From NCBI GenBank assembly GCA_963969395.1, contig OZ017797.1, positions 4,836,001-4,900,000 of the forward strand: a stretch of 64,000 bases of DNA, in the 5' to 3' direction. The notes beneath the pieces were generated by a model, which searched no databases, was not told the origin of the DNA, and saw nothing but the letters and a program-made list of their open reading frames with translations. This DNA is from Pseudoscleropodium purum. Taxonomy: Eukaryota > Streptophyta > Bryopsida > Hypnales > Brachytheciaceae. This document shows positions 52,727-64,000 of the stretch, piece after piece (the first letter of the stretch is position 1; the number at the start of each line of letters is the position of its first letter). The position numbers were made by a program, and so were the translations under genes.

Positions 52727-53650
52727 ATTTACTAACATCAATAATATAGTGATCATATACTCCATTTGGCATGTATTATTGTGGCTCAAAAGTTATACAT
52801 ACATGTTACTACCCTACACTCAAATTTGCCTTTAGCCAACATTTACCAACATCAATAATGTAGCAATCAAACATATTACCACCCAAAAGTGGATTCTATC
52901 TTCATCCAATTACCAACACTAATAATATTGCAATCAAATAGGCCATTGACATATGTTCTCATAGCTTATGAGTTGTACACACATGTTATCAACCAATATC
53001 AAATTTTGCCCTCATCCAATATTTACTAGCATCAACAATGTAGCAATCAAATAAACCATTGACATATGTTCTCCTAATTCATAAGTTGTGCATACATCTT
53101 ATCAACCACCAATCAATTTTACCTTTAGCCAATATTACCAACATCAATAATATAAGAATCAAATACGCCACTAAACATGTATTCTTATAACTAATAAATT
53201 GTATATATATGTTATCAACCAACAATCAATTTTACTTTCAGGTAACATCTATCAACACCAATAATGTAGCAATCAAATATATACAACATATATTCTCATT
53301 TTATGGACAACCGTTTAATCTTTATATGAACATACCCAAAGTCAACATCAATCTTTCCTCCTCTCAACCCACATTTTGGGGCGCTTCACACATGGTCCGA
53401 CCAAGTTGAGAAGCCATGGAAGTTCATGGCCAAACTTTGGTCGAGAGTCCATCGTGAGGCCATTGCCAAGTAGGAGCTTGGGCTTCCATGTAGGCACTTT
53501 AGAGGGCGATGGACTTTGGATTGTGCCACCTTGTGTGAAGGATTGATAGGCCAAAGTCGGGGTTATCTGAAATTTGATTGGTGGAAGCCGATGGACTCTC
53601 AACCTTGAGCCCATGTGTAAAGTGGCCCTTACCAACATCAACAATACAAG
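52727..53650. repeat. Minisatellite of ~115-bp units, interrupted near its end
   Basis: Each unit carries a CAACATCAATAATGTAGCAA-like core. Cores lie near 52731, 52848, 52912, 53028, 53138 and 53253 (spacing about 110-117 bp except one shortened unit), and a last core lies near 53630. Other shared parts are ATGTTCTCATA and TGTTATCAACCA. The last two cores are separated by the GC-richer insert at 53379-53625. Confidence 0.75.
53379..53625. mobile_element. GC-richer fold-back/MITE-like insert in the minisatellite
   Basis: The ends are imperfect reverse complements over about 40 bp: left GGGGCGCTTCACACATGG..., right (reverse complement) AGGGCCACTTTACACATGG..., both followed by a GTTGAGA block. 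About 250 bp; no target duplication could be fixed. The 98-codon minus-strand frame across it is not a credible gene. Confidence 0.5.
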
Positions 53651-54386
53651 TAATACTCTACATACATTCTCCTATTGTCACCTATTCTATAATCTTTTGA
53701 TGACCTCACTTGTAGTCAACACTGATATTTTTTGCAATTGACATACATCACTACACTTTTCAATTGTAGACAAGTTACATCTGAGCATCTTTTTTGGAAC
53801 AATATCTACGACAAGCCATTATAGTAGTGACACAATTTGAGAGAGACAAAGTTTGATAGGTTCAAACCTATTAGAGTTGGCACTGCGAGCCATCACAATA
53901 CTAACACAATTATGGAAGGATAGAATTTGATAGGCTCAAACTCGCTTGAAAAGGTTATATTTTATAGATTTCAAAATCTAAAGAGACTCCCCTTTGACAA
54001 AGATATGTAGTCATAGAGGCACACCTTTTGACTCTTGGATCTTTGAGCTCAACAAATGATGAACAAACCATGAAGCCTCATTTGTTTCCCCCATTTCATG
54101 AGCGGTGCTTGGGTAGCTTCAATCTTTGACGTTCAACTTCCAAATCTCCTCTATTGGTATTCTTGGCAATGTCTAATTGATTTTGTACATTTTTTCATTA
54201 TTGCTTCTTCATAGTGTTGGGTCTAGAATTCTATGTGTTGAATTTTGCATTGAATTTCCATTGTGGAGGTGTTGAGGCAATGCCGTGGAGTCATTGAACT
54301 TGCCATTTGCTATAATTGTAGGCATATTTTACTTCCCCACTTCCATGTGTTGCTTATGTACTTGCAAGATGGTTGGAGTGGGCAAT
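53651..54386. other. Intergenic DNA
   Basis: No gene recognised. Confidence 0.4.
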
Positions 54387-54390
54387 TTAA

Positions 54391-56052
54391 CCCCTAAAGA
54401 ACCATTGTCCCTTCGGGGACAAATGGGATTTTGGCTAGGTACCTACAGGCTAAAATTATTTTCTGATTTTTTAAAACTTTTTTGAAGATAGAAAAATTGA
54501 TTAGCTTCGTGGGAATATAATTTTTTTTCTAATCGGTGCCCGGGAACAAAAGTTAAGCCCAAATAAGCTCAAAACAAAGGACAGGGGCGGGGGAGGCAAG
54601 GGTGCAACAAAAAAGATTTCAAAAATTGAAATTTAAAATTAAATTCATTTTTCCCCATAGATTATATTTTTGTGTATATGGAAAGTTTTGATTCATTTCA
54701 TTTGGATTCTTTATGAGAGTTATAGACAATCTTGTTTTTCAGGCAATTAGGGCATCTTCTAGAAAAAAACACTTGTAGGATTCATTTCCAAATGCAATTT
54801 TTACAATTTTTCCAAGAAAAAAGTTTCATATGGTTGATCTTGCTTGCTTGAACAATCTCATCATTGGGATTAGTACATTTTAATTCCACTTTAGAGATAT
54901 TAATAATTTAAATTTTCCTTCTATCTCATACCTACTTCTACTTAACAATTTCTTAAAGAATAAAAATTAAGTTTTTTTGATTATTTTGAAATTTTCCTAG
55001 ACTCTAAACTCAATTTTATACTATGAAGATTTAAAGCTCGAAACTTTGTAGTGCAAAAGGGTAGTTGCAAGAAAAGGTGGTACTATTTTCGATCACACTT
55101 TGAGTTGCGTAGTTTAGTTTGGCCATAACTTTTGGAGAATAAAGCCAATGTACTTGAATTTTTTTATTGAAGATGACCAACTTGTTGATGAAGAGAATTC
55201 TTGTGTTTTAGAAATTTCCAAAAAAAGGTTTATAATGAAATTCTAATTTAGCTAATTAGACACACTTTGTAATTTAGGGAGTTTTAGTACTGTGGAGTGC
55301 CCATAATTAATGATGTAGGGCTAAAATTTGTGTGGGATATTCCCACACTAGAGATTCATGGGTCCACCAAAAAATAACTTAAAAAACAACTTATTTTATG
55401 GTGTCCACATGCATGCAAACAAGGGTCCTTTGTGTGTGCACTTCTGAAGAGTGAAGACGGTTTTTTCTTAATTTTTTTTTATGAAATATGATTACCACGA
55501 AGTCTTCACAAATGGCCAATTTTTAGATTTTTTAATCATGATTTTTTTTATTATTAATTTAAACCTCATTGTATCAATTTTCTATGACAATCTGGTTTTT
55601 TTTTCAAACAATAATATTTCAATACTTTGTAGTACTCATAGTACTCGAAATGGTACTTTTAGCCATTGATTTTCTTGATCAACAATTGAGATTGTTCTGT
55701 TTTATAGTACTCATAGTACTATACCATAGAAAGTTTGTTTTTAGCCAAACGCTACAAAAAAATGGACACCATTTCTTGCAACTATCCAAAAAATTAAAGT
55801 TAAAAATGTTCATAGTAAAAAAGCTAGTCCTACAAAGTGCTGGAAAACTTGTTTTTTTACTTTAAATGCAGATATCTTGCAATCTATACAGTCATAGATT
55901 CTAAAAAAATTTCCACACTTTCTCATACTATTTAGGTGAAAGATCCTCTAGATAGATGTGGAAAAAAAAAATTTCATTTTTTTGACCTTTTGCTATAAAA
56001 TTGGCAGTTTTGAGTGTTTTTTGGTAGAAAAAAGACCTCAGTCCTTTACGAG
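54391..56052 (-). mobile_element. TTAA-flanked MITE, copy F (long form of the second subfamily)
   Basis: Starts CCCCTAAAGAACC at 54391 (TTAA at 54387-54390) and finishes near CCTTTACGAG at 56052 (TTAA at 56053-56056). At 1662 bp it is longer than copy E, whose left part and right end it shares. It therefore either keeps internal sequence that E has lost or has a later insertion. No transposase frame is visible. Confidence 0.6.
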
Positions 56053-56056
56053 TTAA

Positions 56057-57060
56057 TGGAGCTTGGTTTAGGGTTTTAAGGTATTGTGTATACAAAAGTT
56101 TCTATTGTTTTTTTGACTAGTATTGACATTTTCTAGCAATTGGAGTTTGTTGTTGTTGTCTTGTATATGGGTTTGGGGTGAAGGTTTTGATTTTCTACAA
56201 ATTGAATTAAGGTTGGAGAATTGCTGAGAATTGAGGAATGGAAGATTATAGTTCTATGGACACAGACTTGACACAATAATCCAAAACACAACTAAGACTT
56301 CTAAAATGTTGAGAAATTGAATTCTTAGAGTATTTAAATCAAGTAACTCTTAGCCACTTGACCTCTCTACCAAGATTTTCAAACTCCAAATTTCAATCAA
56401 CTTAAATGATCAAAACCAAATAAATATTAATCACTTAGCCTCTCTACAAAGATTTTAAACTCCAAATTTCAAAAAAATCAAATTTTCAAAGTATGAACAC
56501 AAGCAAGTATCAATCACTTTACCTCTTCACCTAGATTTCAACTTGTAGAAGGAATTGAGAATTGGAGAAAAATGTGCTTGCTTTATAGACTAGGAGGACA
56601 AGTTGTGGTAACAATGAGTATGGCATAAACTAAACTTCTTCACTTGAACAATGTGCAACTGTCAATTCTAGATTCTTCTTGGAACAACTTCTTTAAAGCC
56701 TGGTATCTTTTGCATCCAATTTCCAAATTCAATAAAATTTGATCATTGGAAATTATGTGTTTACTCTTTTAATTTGTGTGGTACATGTATAGTTTTTTTT
56801 TAATATATATTTATAATATTTTTGCTTCAATTTTCGATCATGATTTCATTCACCATAAAATCCCAGTTGAAATGAAGGTCAAATAGACTTAATTTTTCTT
56901 ATTATTAATGCCTTGTAGCTAGTTTGAAAATTGCCAACACTACCTACATGCCAACATAAATCTCATAGGTTCTTGCCTAATGAAGTCCATGAGAAAAAAG
57001 TAATGTCAATAAATTACATTGCCCCCCCCCCCCCCAAAAAAAAAATAAATAAATAAATTT
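56057..57060. repeat. Intergenic DNA with a ~80-bp tandem repeat and a C/A homopolymer
   Basis: At 56351-56545 two and a half units share CACTTGACCTCTCTACCAAG and AAACTCCAAATTTC blocks. A run of 14 C followed by A-rich sequence sits at 57022-57060. No gene recognised. Confidence 0.5.
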
Positions 57061-57600
57061 AATGTTAGTCACAAAGTCGACCCCCCGTTTTGTCCTGTGC
57101 GACTTTTTTCACTCACCCCGCGTTTGGTCGCCATTTCAAGGAATGAAAAGCGACAGGGTTTGCAGTAGTGAAAACCCCACTGATGTATTGTTAAATGTAT
57201 TTGGTAAATGGATGATAATAGGTATGATCGTGTGGCTACTTACCGTCCACGTAAGTTACGTCAAGAGGAGATGTCGATCAGTAGCCCGAACTGTAAGTTA
57301 AGCTGAGCTTAATCCCCCCGCCGGCCTCTTGCATGTCTGCCCCTCGGACCACTCCTGACATTGTCGCAGAATAAGAATGTTTCAGTCAGGCTTTCATTGA
57401 GTGGCCTCAAGAAAATAAAGCTCGAGAGTTGTGTGATCTTGCTTGAGCTGTTGGAGGCAGACAGGCCCTATTCAACATGGCAGATTGGCAGGTATTGGCA
57501 GCATTCAAGATTCAGACGTGTTGGGGATATGGGTGCAGAAACTGAACTCAAGTTAATGTTAAGCCTACTGTAATAAGTTAGGCTTAGCTAGTTCATCTAG
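57061..57600. other. GC-richer island, first part; no gene recognised
   Basis: Plus-strand frames 57062-57301 and 57361-57573 have no recognisable domain. The composition contrasts with the AT-rich DNA on the left. Confidence 0.3.
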
Positions 57601-57619
57601 CTGATGATCGAGTTCTAAG

Positions 57620-58465
57620 GTTGCCGGGTTTTAATTCATTTGACTGGTTTTGCTGAAACCAGTGCTAAACTTTTGCAATTGTAACACTAAGGATTGTATG
57701 TAGTGAAGATAGGCAGGGACTTATTTGACAGGACTTTTCCACATTCATGGTGCAAGAACGACGTTCTTTGCATTCGTAGTTTTCACACACACACACACAC
57801 ACCCCGGTGGCATTTAAGTCCCAGCCTCCCAATCGTCCGCTTGAGCCGGACTGATTGTTCCTCCCGTTCCTTTTCATTGACACCGGATACCTTTTTTTTA
57901 AAAGTACACACTAAGGATTATCATTTTTTTGTCACACTAACTTAATTATACTACCACTGATTGATTACAAAAACCTTGTGCAGTAATGTTCTAAATTTCG
58001 CCATTACATTTGCGATTATCGGGTCTGTGGGTCATTGAAGCTGCCGGCACCAGTGTGCGTATGTGACAGACTCTTCCATGTGTGTTCTGCCGGTACTGCG
58101 ATCGAACTGATGAATTCGCAGGTACCTTGGGCTGAAGGACCATGGGCAGTACGTGGTGCCAAATGCCGGGTTAAATTCCCACAACTAGTTTTGCTGTAAT
58201 CAGTGCTACTAACTTTTCAACATTAAGGAATAATTAACACAGTGATTTTGTCACACTAACTTATACAACCGTACCATTGATTGATTACAAAAACCTTCTG
58301 CAGCAGTACAGATCTCAATTTAACCATTCCATTTGCGATTATTGGGCGGTCTGTGTGGGGGCATTCAAGCTGCCGGCAGTCCGGCACCAATTGTGTGTTG
58401 TATGTGACAGACTCTTCCATGTGTATTCTCTGCCGGTACTGCTGCGATCGAACTGCCTTCCCCGC
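57620..58465. repeat. Long imperfect direct duplication with a CA microsatellite
   Basis: Two copies share in order: GCCGGGTTxxAATTC, GTTTTGCTG, CAGTGCTA, GTCACACTAACTTA, TTGATTACAAAAACCTT, CATTTGCGATTAT, AGCTGCCGGCA, GTGACAGACTCTTCCATGTG, GCCGGTACTGC and GCGATCGAACTG. The first runs from about 57620 to 58112, the second from about 58165 to 58455. The first is expanded by an insert near 57690-57900 holding a (CA) run at 57784-57801. Confidence 0.65.
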
Positions 58466-60423
58466 CAGTGCAATTAGGTGCAAGTCACGGTCGGGATAGT
58501 GTGGTCAGTTCGATCGACAAGACAGAATCTCTTGCAACAATTGGATCAATGGGCTGGTCAGAATCACCTTATGCAACAATTCAGATTGCTCAAATCTCAA
58601 GGTACTCCCTGTGGAGGAATCAATGACACACCTAATCAACAATTTACCTCCACATGTGGATCAGGCTTGGAGGCTGGAGGCATGCAGCACTGCACTGGGG
58701 TGTCAGGAGCTAGGTCACATCGAATTCGTGTCCTTACACCGTCCAGGCTCCCTCCTTAAACGCACCTTTTCTAATATCACCTTCTCTGGTCTCTCACCAA
58801 ATAGGAGGCGGATGGATGGACGGACGGACGGATGGATGACTCTGTCCAGTCAGTCGTCCAAAACTCTCTGTATTTTTTTTATTGTAACATTTTGGTATGC
58901 CACAAGAAGTGAAATACAAAAAATTGATCTTAATGAGTTTGATAATTGCAAAAAGGGTCTAAACTACTTTAACACTTGAAGGACGTAGCTCCCTATAACC
59001 AAGGCAATTAATGCTTTGATTATTGAACCAATTGGCGCATTCTTTGTTTTTATAATGAGCAATCAAGTCATCCACTTGATGTTTTTTGGCCTCATTGTTG
59101 TTTAAGGGTTAATCAATGCATTTTTTTTTATCTTGGACTTTGGGAAGCAATCACATTGGCAACAATTGCATATTTAGCATATACAATATTCATATGAAAT
59201 TTTGGATACAGTATATTTTTTTATCAATACAAAACCAATGTTCATTTATTTGATGAGAAATGGAAGTCCAAAAGAGGACAAAAAATTTTGACCACCCTAA
59301 GTCCAATACGTAGTTTATTGGGTAGGACAAAATCCAAAAAATATTGAATTTTTTTAATTAGAATTTTTTTTTCTCAAGGATTCTATTTTTCTCCATGTGT
59401 GAAGCTTTGATTGTTTCCATTTGGATTAGTGATTTGAAAGTCATGGAAATTTTTTGTTTACAGGCAATTGTTGCATCATCATGAGAAAGTAACTTATAAA
59501 ATTCATTTGAATTCAATTTTCACAATTTTTCCAAAAAAATTCCATATAGTTGACTTTGCTAATCATTGCATCATTATAAAAAATAACTTATAGTATTCAT
59601 TTGAACTCAATGTTCACAATTTTTCCAAAAAAATTCCATGTAGTTGATTATGCTTGCTTCAACAATCTCATTGCTAGGATTAGTATATTTTAATTTAGCC
59701 ATAGGACTAATAAATCCTTAGCATCTAAATCTTTTTTTAAATTTTTTCATATTTTTGCTTATATATTTGTTGATGAAATATTGTCTACCTCAATTTCATC
59801 AAATTCATCGTACAAAAAGTTAAAAAGAAATTCAAGCATTGGTTTGGTTGAATGGGAAGTTATATAGTCACAAAATATCCTATAATTCTCTATTCATTGT
59901 CTAAAATTTGGACGTCATGGGTTAATGATTTTTTTTATTATTTCATACCCACTTCTACTCAACCATTTTTAAAAACATGAAAAACAAAAAGTTTTTTTTA
60001 TTAGTATTTTCTTTGGATCCTCAACACAATTCTTCAACATAAAAAATTCGAAAATCAAAATTATTAGTGCAAAATTTTTAAGTTAAGATGATTCAAAGCC
60101 AATAACTCTACTTAGGCAAGGTGCAAAAAAACTTATTTTCTTCACATAAAATTTAGGTAGTCAAAGTTTCTAAAATTTCTTATACACATTTTTATAATAG
60201 TCTAGTGTAAGATCCTACAATTAGATATAAATTTTTTTCTTAAACTTTTTGTTTTTTGTAATAGAAAGAGTAGTTTTAAGGGGATTTGTTTTGATTCCTT
60301 TCACTCCAAAGTAATTCTCTTTTGTCACTTTCACTTGTAGACTATTATCAAAATGCTACATTATCGCATACTTTTGGAAACTTACATCTTGCCATCGAAT
60401 AGGATTGAGTGTGACCGTGTGAG
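58466..60423. other. Intergenic DNA; includes a fragment of the second MITE subfamily
   Basis: A GGAT/GGAC tetranucleotide run lies at 58809-58840. 59285-60290 resembles the bodies of copies E and F (GTGAAGCTTTGATT and AGTAACTTATAAAATTCATT blocks) but has no clean ends. A GGGTTAA right-end-like sequence occurs at 59106-59112. No gene recognised. Confidence 0.45.
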
Positions 60424-60427
60424 TTAA

Positions 60428-61400
60428 ATCCTAAGTGTCCCTAGCATTTTGGGGTTTTAAAATACCATTGCTTTTGAAGTATTATAAGCCTAAATGTCAC
60501 TAAGGTATATAAATCTCAACCGTATAATCTTGTAGTGCGTGTATTGTAGATGACGTGAATACAATTTGGAGTCAATTGTCCACACAAATTACAAGATTAT
60601 AATGTTTTAATATTGAAAAAGAAAGCTAAAATTTTCCTAGAAACACATTAGAAGTGAAATTCAATTGCTAAACCTATGCAAATGAAAAAACATTAAACAA
60701 TGTGGAGCTTCAATACTAGCATACAAACACAATACTTAAAGAAAATATCATTTAAATGACTCACATTGTCTGCAAAATGGCTTTGAAATGTAAAAAAATA
60801 GAAAAAAAAAGTAGTAAAAAATCCATCTAAAGATGATCCCCCTTATACTAAAATGCTTCACTTAGACACTCATAATCAGATTGATATGAAAATTTAACCA
60901 CACCAAACTAGAATAGTATGTGCAACTTTCTTAAAATTTTTTTTATATTGGAAATGGACATTGTACGAAGAAGAAGCATGCCATTGAACTTCATTCCAAA
61001 ATATCCAAATTTTGAACTTTGAATGGTTCCTAAACATTCAAAACAACTTGGATTGACATGAAAATTTACTACAAAATTTAGACTTCAAGGGAAATCTCAC
61101 CTAATATTTTTTTTATGTTGAGCACAAACATTGGATAAAGGAGGTACAAGCCCCTCAAGTTGTAGCCATCAAAATGTAGTTTGGTGAACTAAAATTGATT
61201 CTATGAGCATTGAATGGCTCCCATAAAATCAATACAACTTGGATTGATTTGAAAATTTTACTACACAAACTAGAAGAGAGAGCACAAATTTTCCAACAAG
61301 TTTCATTACATTTGGACATCAAATGCAAAAAGTTACAACACTTCAAATTAGACTTACAAACTATATGGGGAAAGTTTTAGTTACTTTAGGCACTTAAGGA
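60428..61400. mobile_element. TTAA-flanked MITE, copy H
   Basis: Left end ATCCTAAGTGTCCCTAG at 60428 (TTAA 60424-60427). The right end in reverse complement reads TCCTTAAGTGCCTAAAG from 61400 (TTAA 61401-61404). Length about 973 bp with a different interior from copies A-F and no coding capacity. Confidence 0.6.
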
Positions 61401-61404
61401 TTAA

Positions 61405-62300
61405 GATAATCAACTTTAAAATGACCTTGTAAAAGCTGATTGTGTTTTGGAGCAAGCTAAATTCCATAAAATAAATTTTGGTAAATTTTCATAGGAAGAA
61501 AAATGGAATTTACATCTAACCCAGGTCATTTCATATTTTTTTGGACCTTCATGAACATAGTTACAAATTTTCAAAGTCTGAATGTTGTGGAAACGTGCAC
61601 TTCTGATACGTTGAAGAAAGCAAAATGTACCTGTGTGTCAGTGATCACTTCTAAAGCACCCTACCTTAATTACCTTCCACCAGTTCATCATGGGTGTAAC
61701 TGGCTTGTCCTCTGCTTCATGAATTTCTGTTTAAGTATTATCTGAAAATCCTCAAGACTTGTGTGTTGACATAACCTTCTCGAGTTGCACTGCCGGCGTT
61801 GGGGAGGACAAATGGGCATTTAAAACACTCTTACGTTTTCTTTCCAAAAACAAAAACAAAAACAAAACACTGACTTACATAAGTTCACACATGCGTTTCA
61901 CAAGGTACCATGCGGGAGCTATCCAACTAGATTTGTACAAACCATGAGAGATTTTCAAGATATACTGGGACAGTGCAATCAGTGTGCAATTATAGAGCTC
62001 TGGAGGAGCAAACTTGCCATAAAAGAATTAAGTTCTGTACGCCTGCGAGAGCTGACTGCTTCTGTTGAGAACTTCTCCGCCTGTGACTCTGATTTATATG
62101 AAGTACGCTAGGATAACCAAGACAGTGCTCGGAGCGCGTTCACCGAAATACTGTGAAGACACTGTGATAACAAAATACAATCAAGTAAATACAGGAAGAA
62201 CTCAACCACAATTCAGAAACCATGTTTTCTCTAATTCTGAAAGAGCCAGATCTTACTTCTGAAGTTTGAACAAGGGTGAAATACCAAACTTGTTCAAAAC
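61405..62300. other. Intergenic DNA; relative of the B/C flank, then BADC downstream region
   Basis: 61405-61670 is similar to the joined flanks of copy C (39619-39772 plus 40685-40870) and looks like a related site without that insertion. Beyond 61750 the composition is less AT-rich. No gene recognised. Confidence 0.45.
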
Positions 62301-62655
62301 ATTGCAGAGGTGAATAAAGTCAAACTTCTTGATGCTCAAACCTATGGGGCACCAGTTCCATTCTATGATTGTTGAACAAACTAACAGCAGCTATTCATTA
62401 GACCTAAATAATGACCATAACTGATCACGTACACAGATATGTATTTAAGCGATGATAGAGTACTTGCTAGAAGATGACAAACTGGTAAGTCATGCAGTGT
62501 CATTTTTAGCATCTGCCTACCAACCACGAGCATTCAGACACACTCGAAACTGAATAAGATCCTTCTGATTAGACTTCGCCGTTATTGGATCCTCATGGGG
62601 AAAAAAAAAATCCAGGTAAGAATGACATTGTGCATGATTTCAACAATTCCAGGAA

Positions 62656-64000
62656 TCATGGCCTGATGGCAATTAACCGATCTCCATAACCAACGGTCTC
62701 TGCAGACACAAAAGAATAAAGAGTCAGTCAGGAACCCTCTGGCAAGACAAAATGAGAAGTTGATGCAAAAATGTCACACAAGTCATGTTCATATCTTCAC
62801 CAGAAAAAGATTCAGCATTCACAAGGAAATTCAGGAGAATAGAAAGCACAAACCTCCATCCTTGAACAGAACTTTCTCAACTTCGCCACCAATATCAGTC
62901 TGTAGGAGAGGACAATCAAAATGAGTTCACAAACTTTACACATATTGCAGTCCCTTGGTGTTTTCAAACGCACACGTTACAAATTAGGAATGCTGTCTTT
63001 GTCCAACTGTTCGTCTACACATGCTGTAGAGGCAATAGGTTTCACAAAACCCTATCCAACCCCATGACATACTTCTCAATACATTTAGTTGCCTCATATC
63101 CAGTGCAGTAGTTGACTGACAGTAATGATATTAAAAAATGAAGCATTCTAATAAAAAATCACGAGCTATCTCAGGAATCGATGCAGCGACAAGGAGACGG
63201 ATATTTACCTCTACAGGTTGCTGCGTGCCAAGTTGCTCCAAGTAGCAAACGACTTGCCCCTTCTTCACTACTTGACCCTGTGTAAAGTCCAGCATAAAAG
63301 CCAAGTCAATATCCTGGCCTATTTTCTAAGTTTCATATTCAGCTCTTCTGGCGTATTTTGAACGCTGAAAGAAGACTGGCACTCTATATCCATCGTAAAC
63401 AATTGCAAAAATTTCACGGGATAGGCATGCCAAACACTAGAATTACTATCACAGAAGAGATCTCTAAAGCTCAAGACAAAGACCAGAATCAATTCTCTCC
63501 AGCTGATTTTCAGACACAATCTATTGGTTAACTGCGTGGAAATGTATTACCTCTACACAAAGTGGAGGACCACTCTTCCCCTTCACAGTTCTTCCTTGCC
63601 TGAACTGACCCACCTGGACCCCAAAAAATTTATTCCTAGTGTCCCGAGTCATTGAACATCACGGATCATACACAATCATCATCTGCCATTTCCCTTAAGA
63701 AGCATTCTTTCTCAGGTCAGACAGCGAAGATAAAAATAACAGGTATTTAAAAACAGCTATGAACAACTTCACGGTATCTGAAGAAAAGTACATCAGAGGT
63801 TAAAACGAGACAAGAGATAAGGTGAACGCTAGGCTAGTGTCACCTTTGGAGAGGCTACGAAGAGTAAGCCTCCATCGGCGTCTGCTTTGGAGGGAGTAGT
63901 CTTAGCAATCTTGGTGGATTTGCTTGGAGCAGATGGAGAAGCGTTAGTAGCAGGAGTATTAACAACCAAAGCCTTACCCAGCCCTGGAGATCCTTGTGCC
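62656..64000 (-). CDS. BADC-type protein (biotin attachment domain lacking the biotinylated lysine), 5' part outside window
   Basis: Members of this family (BADC1-3 in Arabidopsis) take the place of biotin carboxyl carrier subunits in the plastid acetyl-CoA carboxylase and restrain fatty-acid synthesis. Visible exons: 64000-63844, 63613-63551, 63277-63209, 62899-62854, 62699-62656, giving the last 125 residues, all junctions GT/AG and in frame. A Ser/Thr/Ala/Lys-rich linker ending in LLFVASPK is followed by a lipoyl/biotinyl hammerhead. Where BCCP has C-x-x-E-A-M-K, this protein reads CYLEQLGTQQPVE, with Gly in the lysine position; then DIGGEVEKVLFKDG and ETVGYGDRLIAIRP, the end matching BADC-type GYxDxLI. 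The tail stops soon after IAIRP, shorter than I recall for flowering-plant relatives. The upstream transit peptide is not in the window. Confidence 0.92.

Noticed and set aside
53348..53644. 98-codon minus-strand frame
   Set aside because: It coincides with the fold-back insert in a minisatellite and its coding sequence follows the inverted ends.

Overview
This is a gene-poor, AT-rich stretch of a land-plant nuclear genome. The genes have short exons with GT/AG introns, and a heterodimeric-type plastid acetyl-CoA carboxylase regulator sits beside a soluble hybrid histidine kinase of a kind I associate with bryophytes and lycophytes. I infer a bryophyte-grade plant, perhaps a moss; the sequence alone does not settle this. 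Only three genes can be supported, all on the minus strand, and each could be assembled exon by exon with the reading frame kept across every junction. They are a PhoD-like metallophosphatase (19754-23243, 9 exons, 468 aa), a GAF-like/PAS/hybrid histidine kinase with a C-terminal receiver (30380-35846, 10 exons, 810 aa), and the 3' part of a BADC-type biotin-attachment-domain protein that lacks the biotinylated lysine (62656 to beyond 64000, last 125 aa).

Layout. 1-19.3 kb is intergenic and full of decayed repeats. It holds two copies of a roughly 0.9-kb TTAA-flanked element, a decayed duplicate of the 3' end of the phosphatase gene (2056-2588), a degenerate GC-richer minisatellite (5585-5820), and a nested set of elements at 13.86-15.28 kb: a CACTA-like element, a GC-rich hAT-like MITE with a perfect 8-bp target duplication, and a large inverted repeat. 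19.3-24.4 kb is the phosphatase gene and its GC-richer upstream region. 24.4-29.4 kb is intergenic with more MITEs. 29.4-38.1 kb is the kinase gene with a probable 3' UTR and a long GC-richer 5' region. 38.1-62.3 kb is again intergenic: MITEs, tandem repeats, and two GC-richer islands (46.0-48.2 and 57.1-58.9 kb) in which I recognise no gene. 62.3-64 kb is the BADC gene.

The three genes do not form a pathway: phosphate-ester hydrolysis at a membrane, phosphorelay signalling, and control of plastid fatty-acid synthesis. What unites the window is the transposon landscape. The commonest family has ends reading TTAA-CCCCTAAA ... TTTAGGGG-TTAA, the arrangement of piggyBac-type elements (TTAA target duplication, termini starting CCC). 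A different 260-320 bp repeat occurs four times and only inside introns of the phosphatase and kinase genes.
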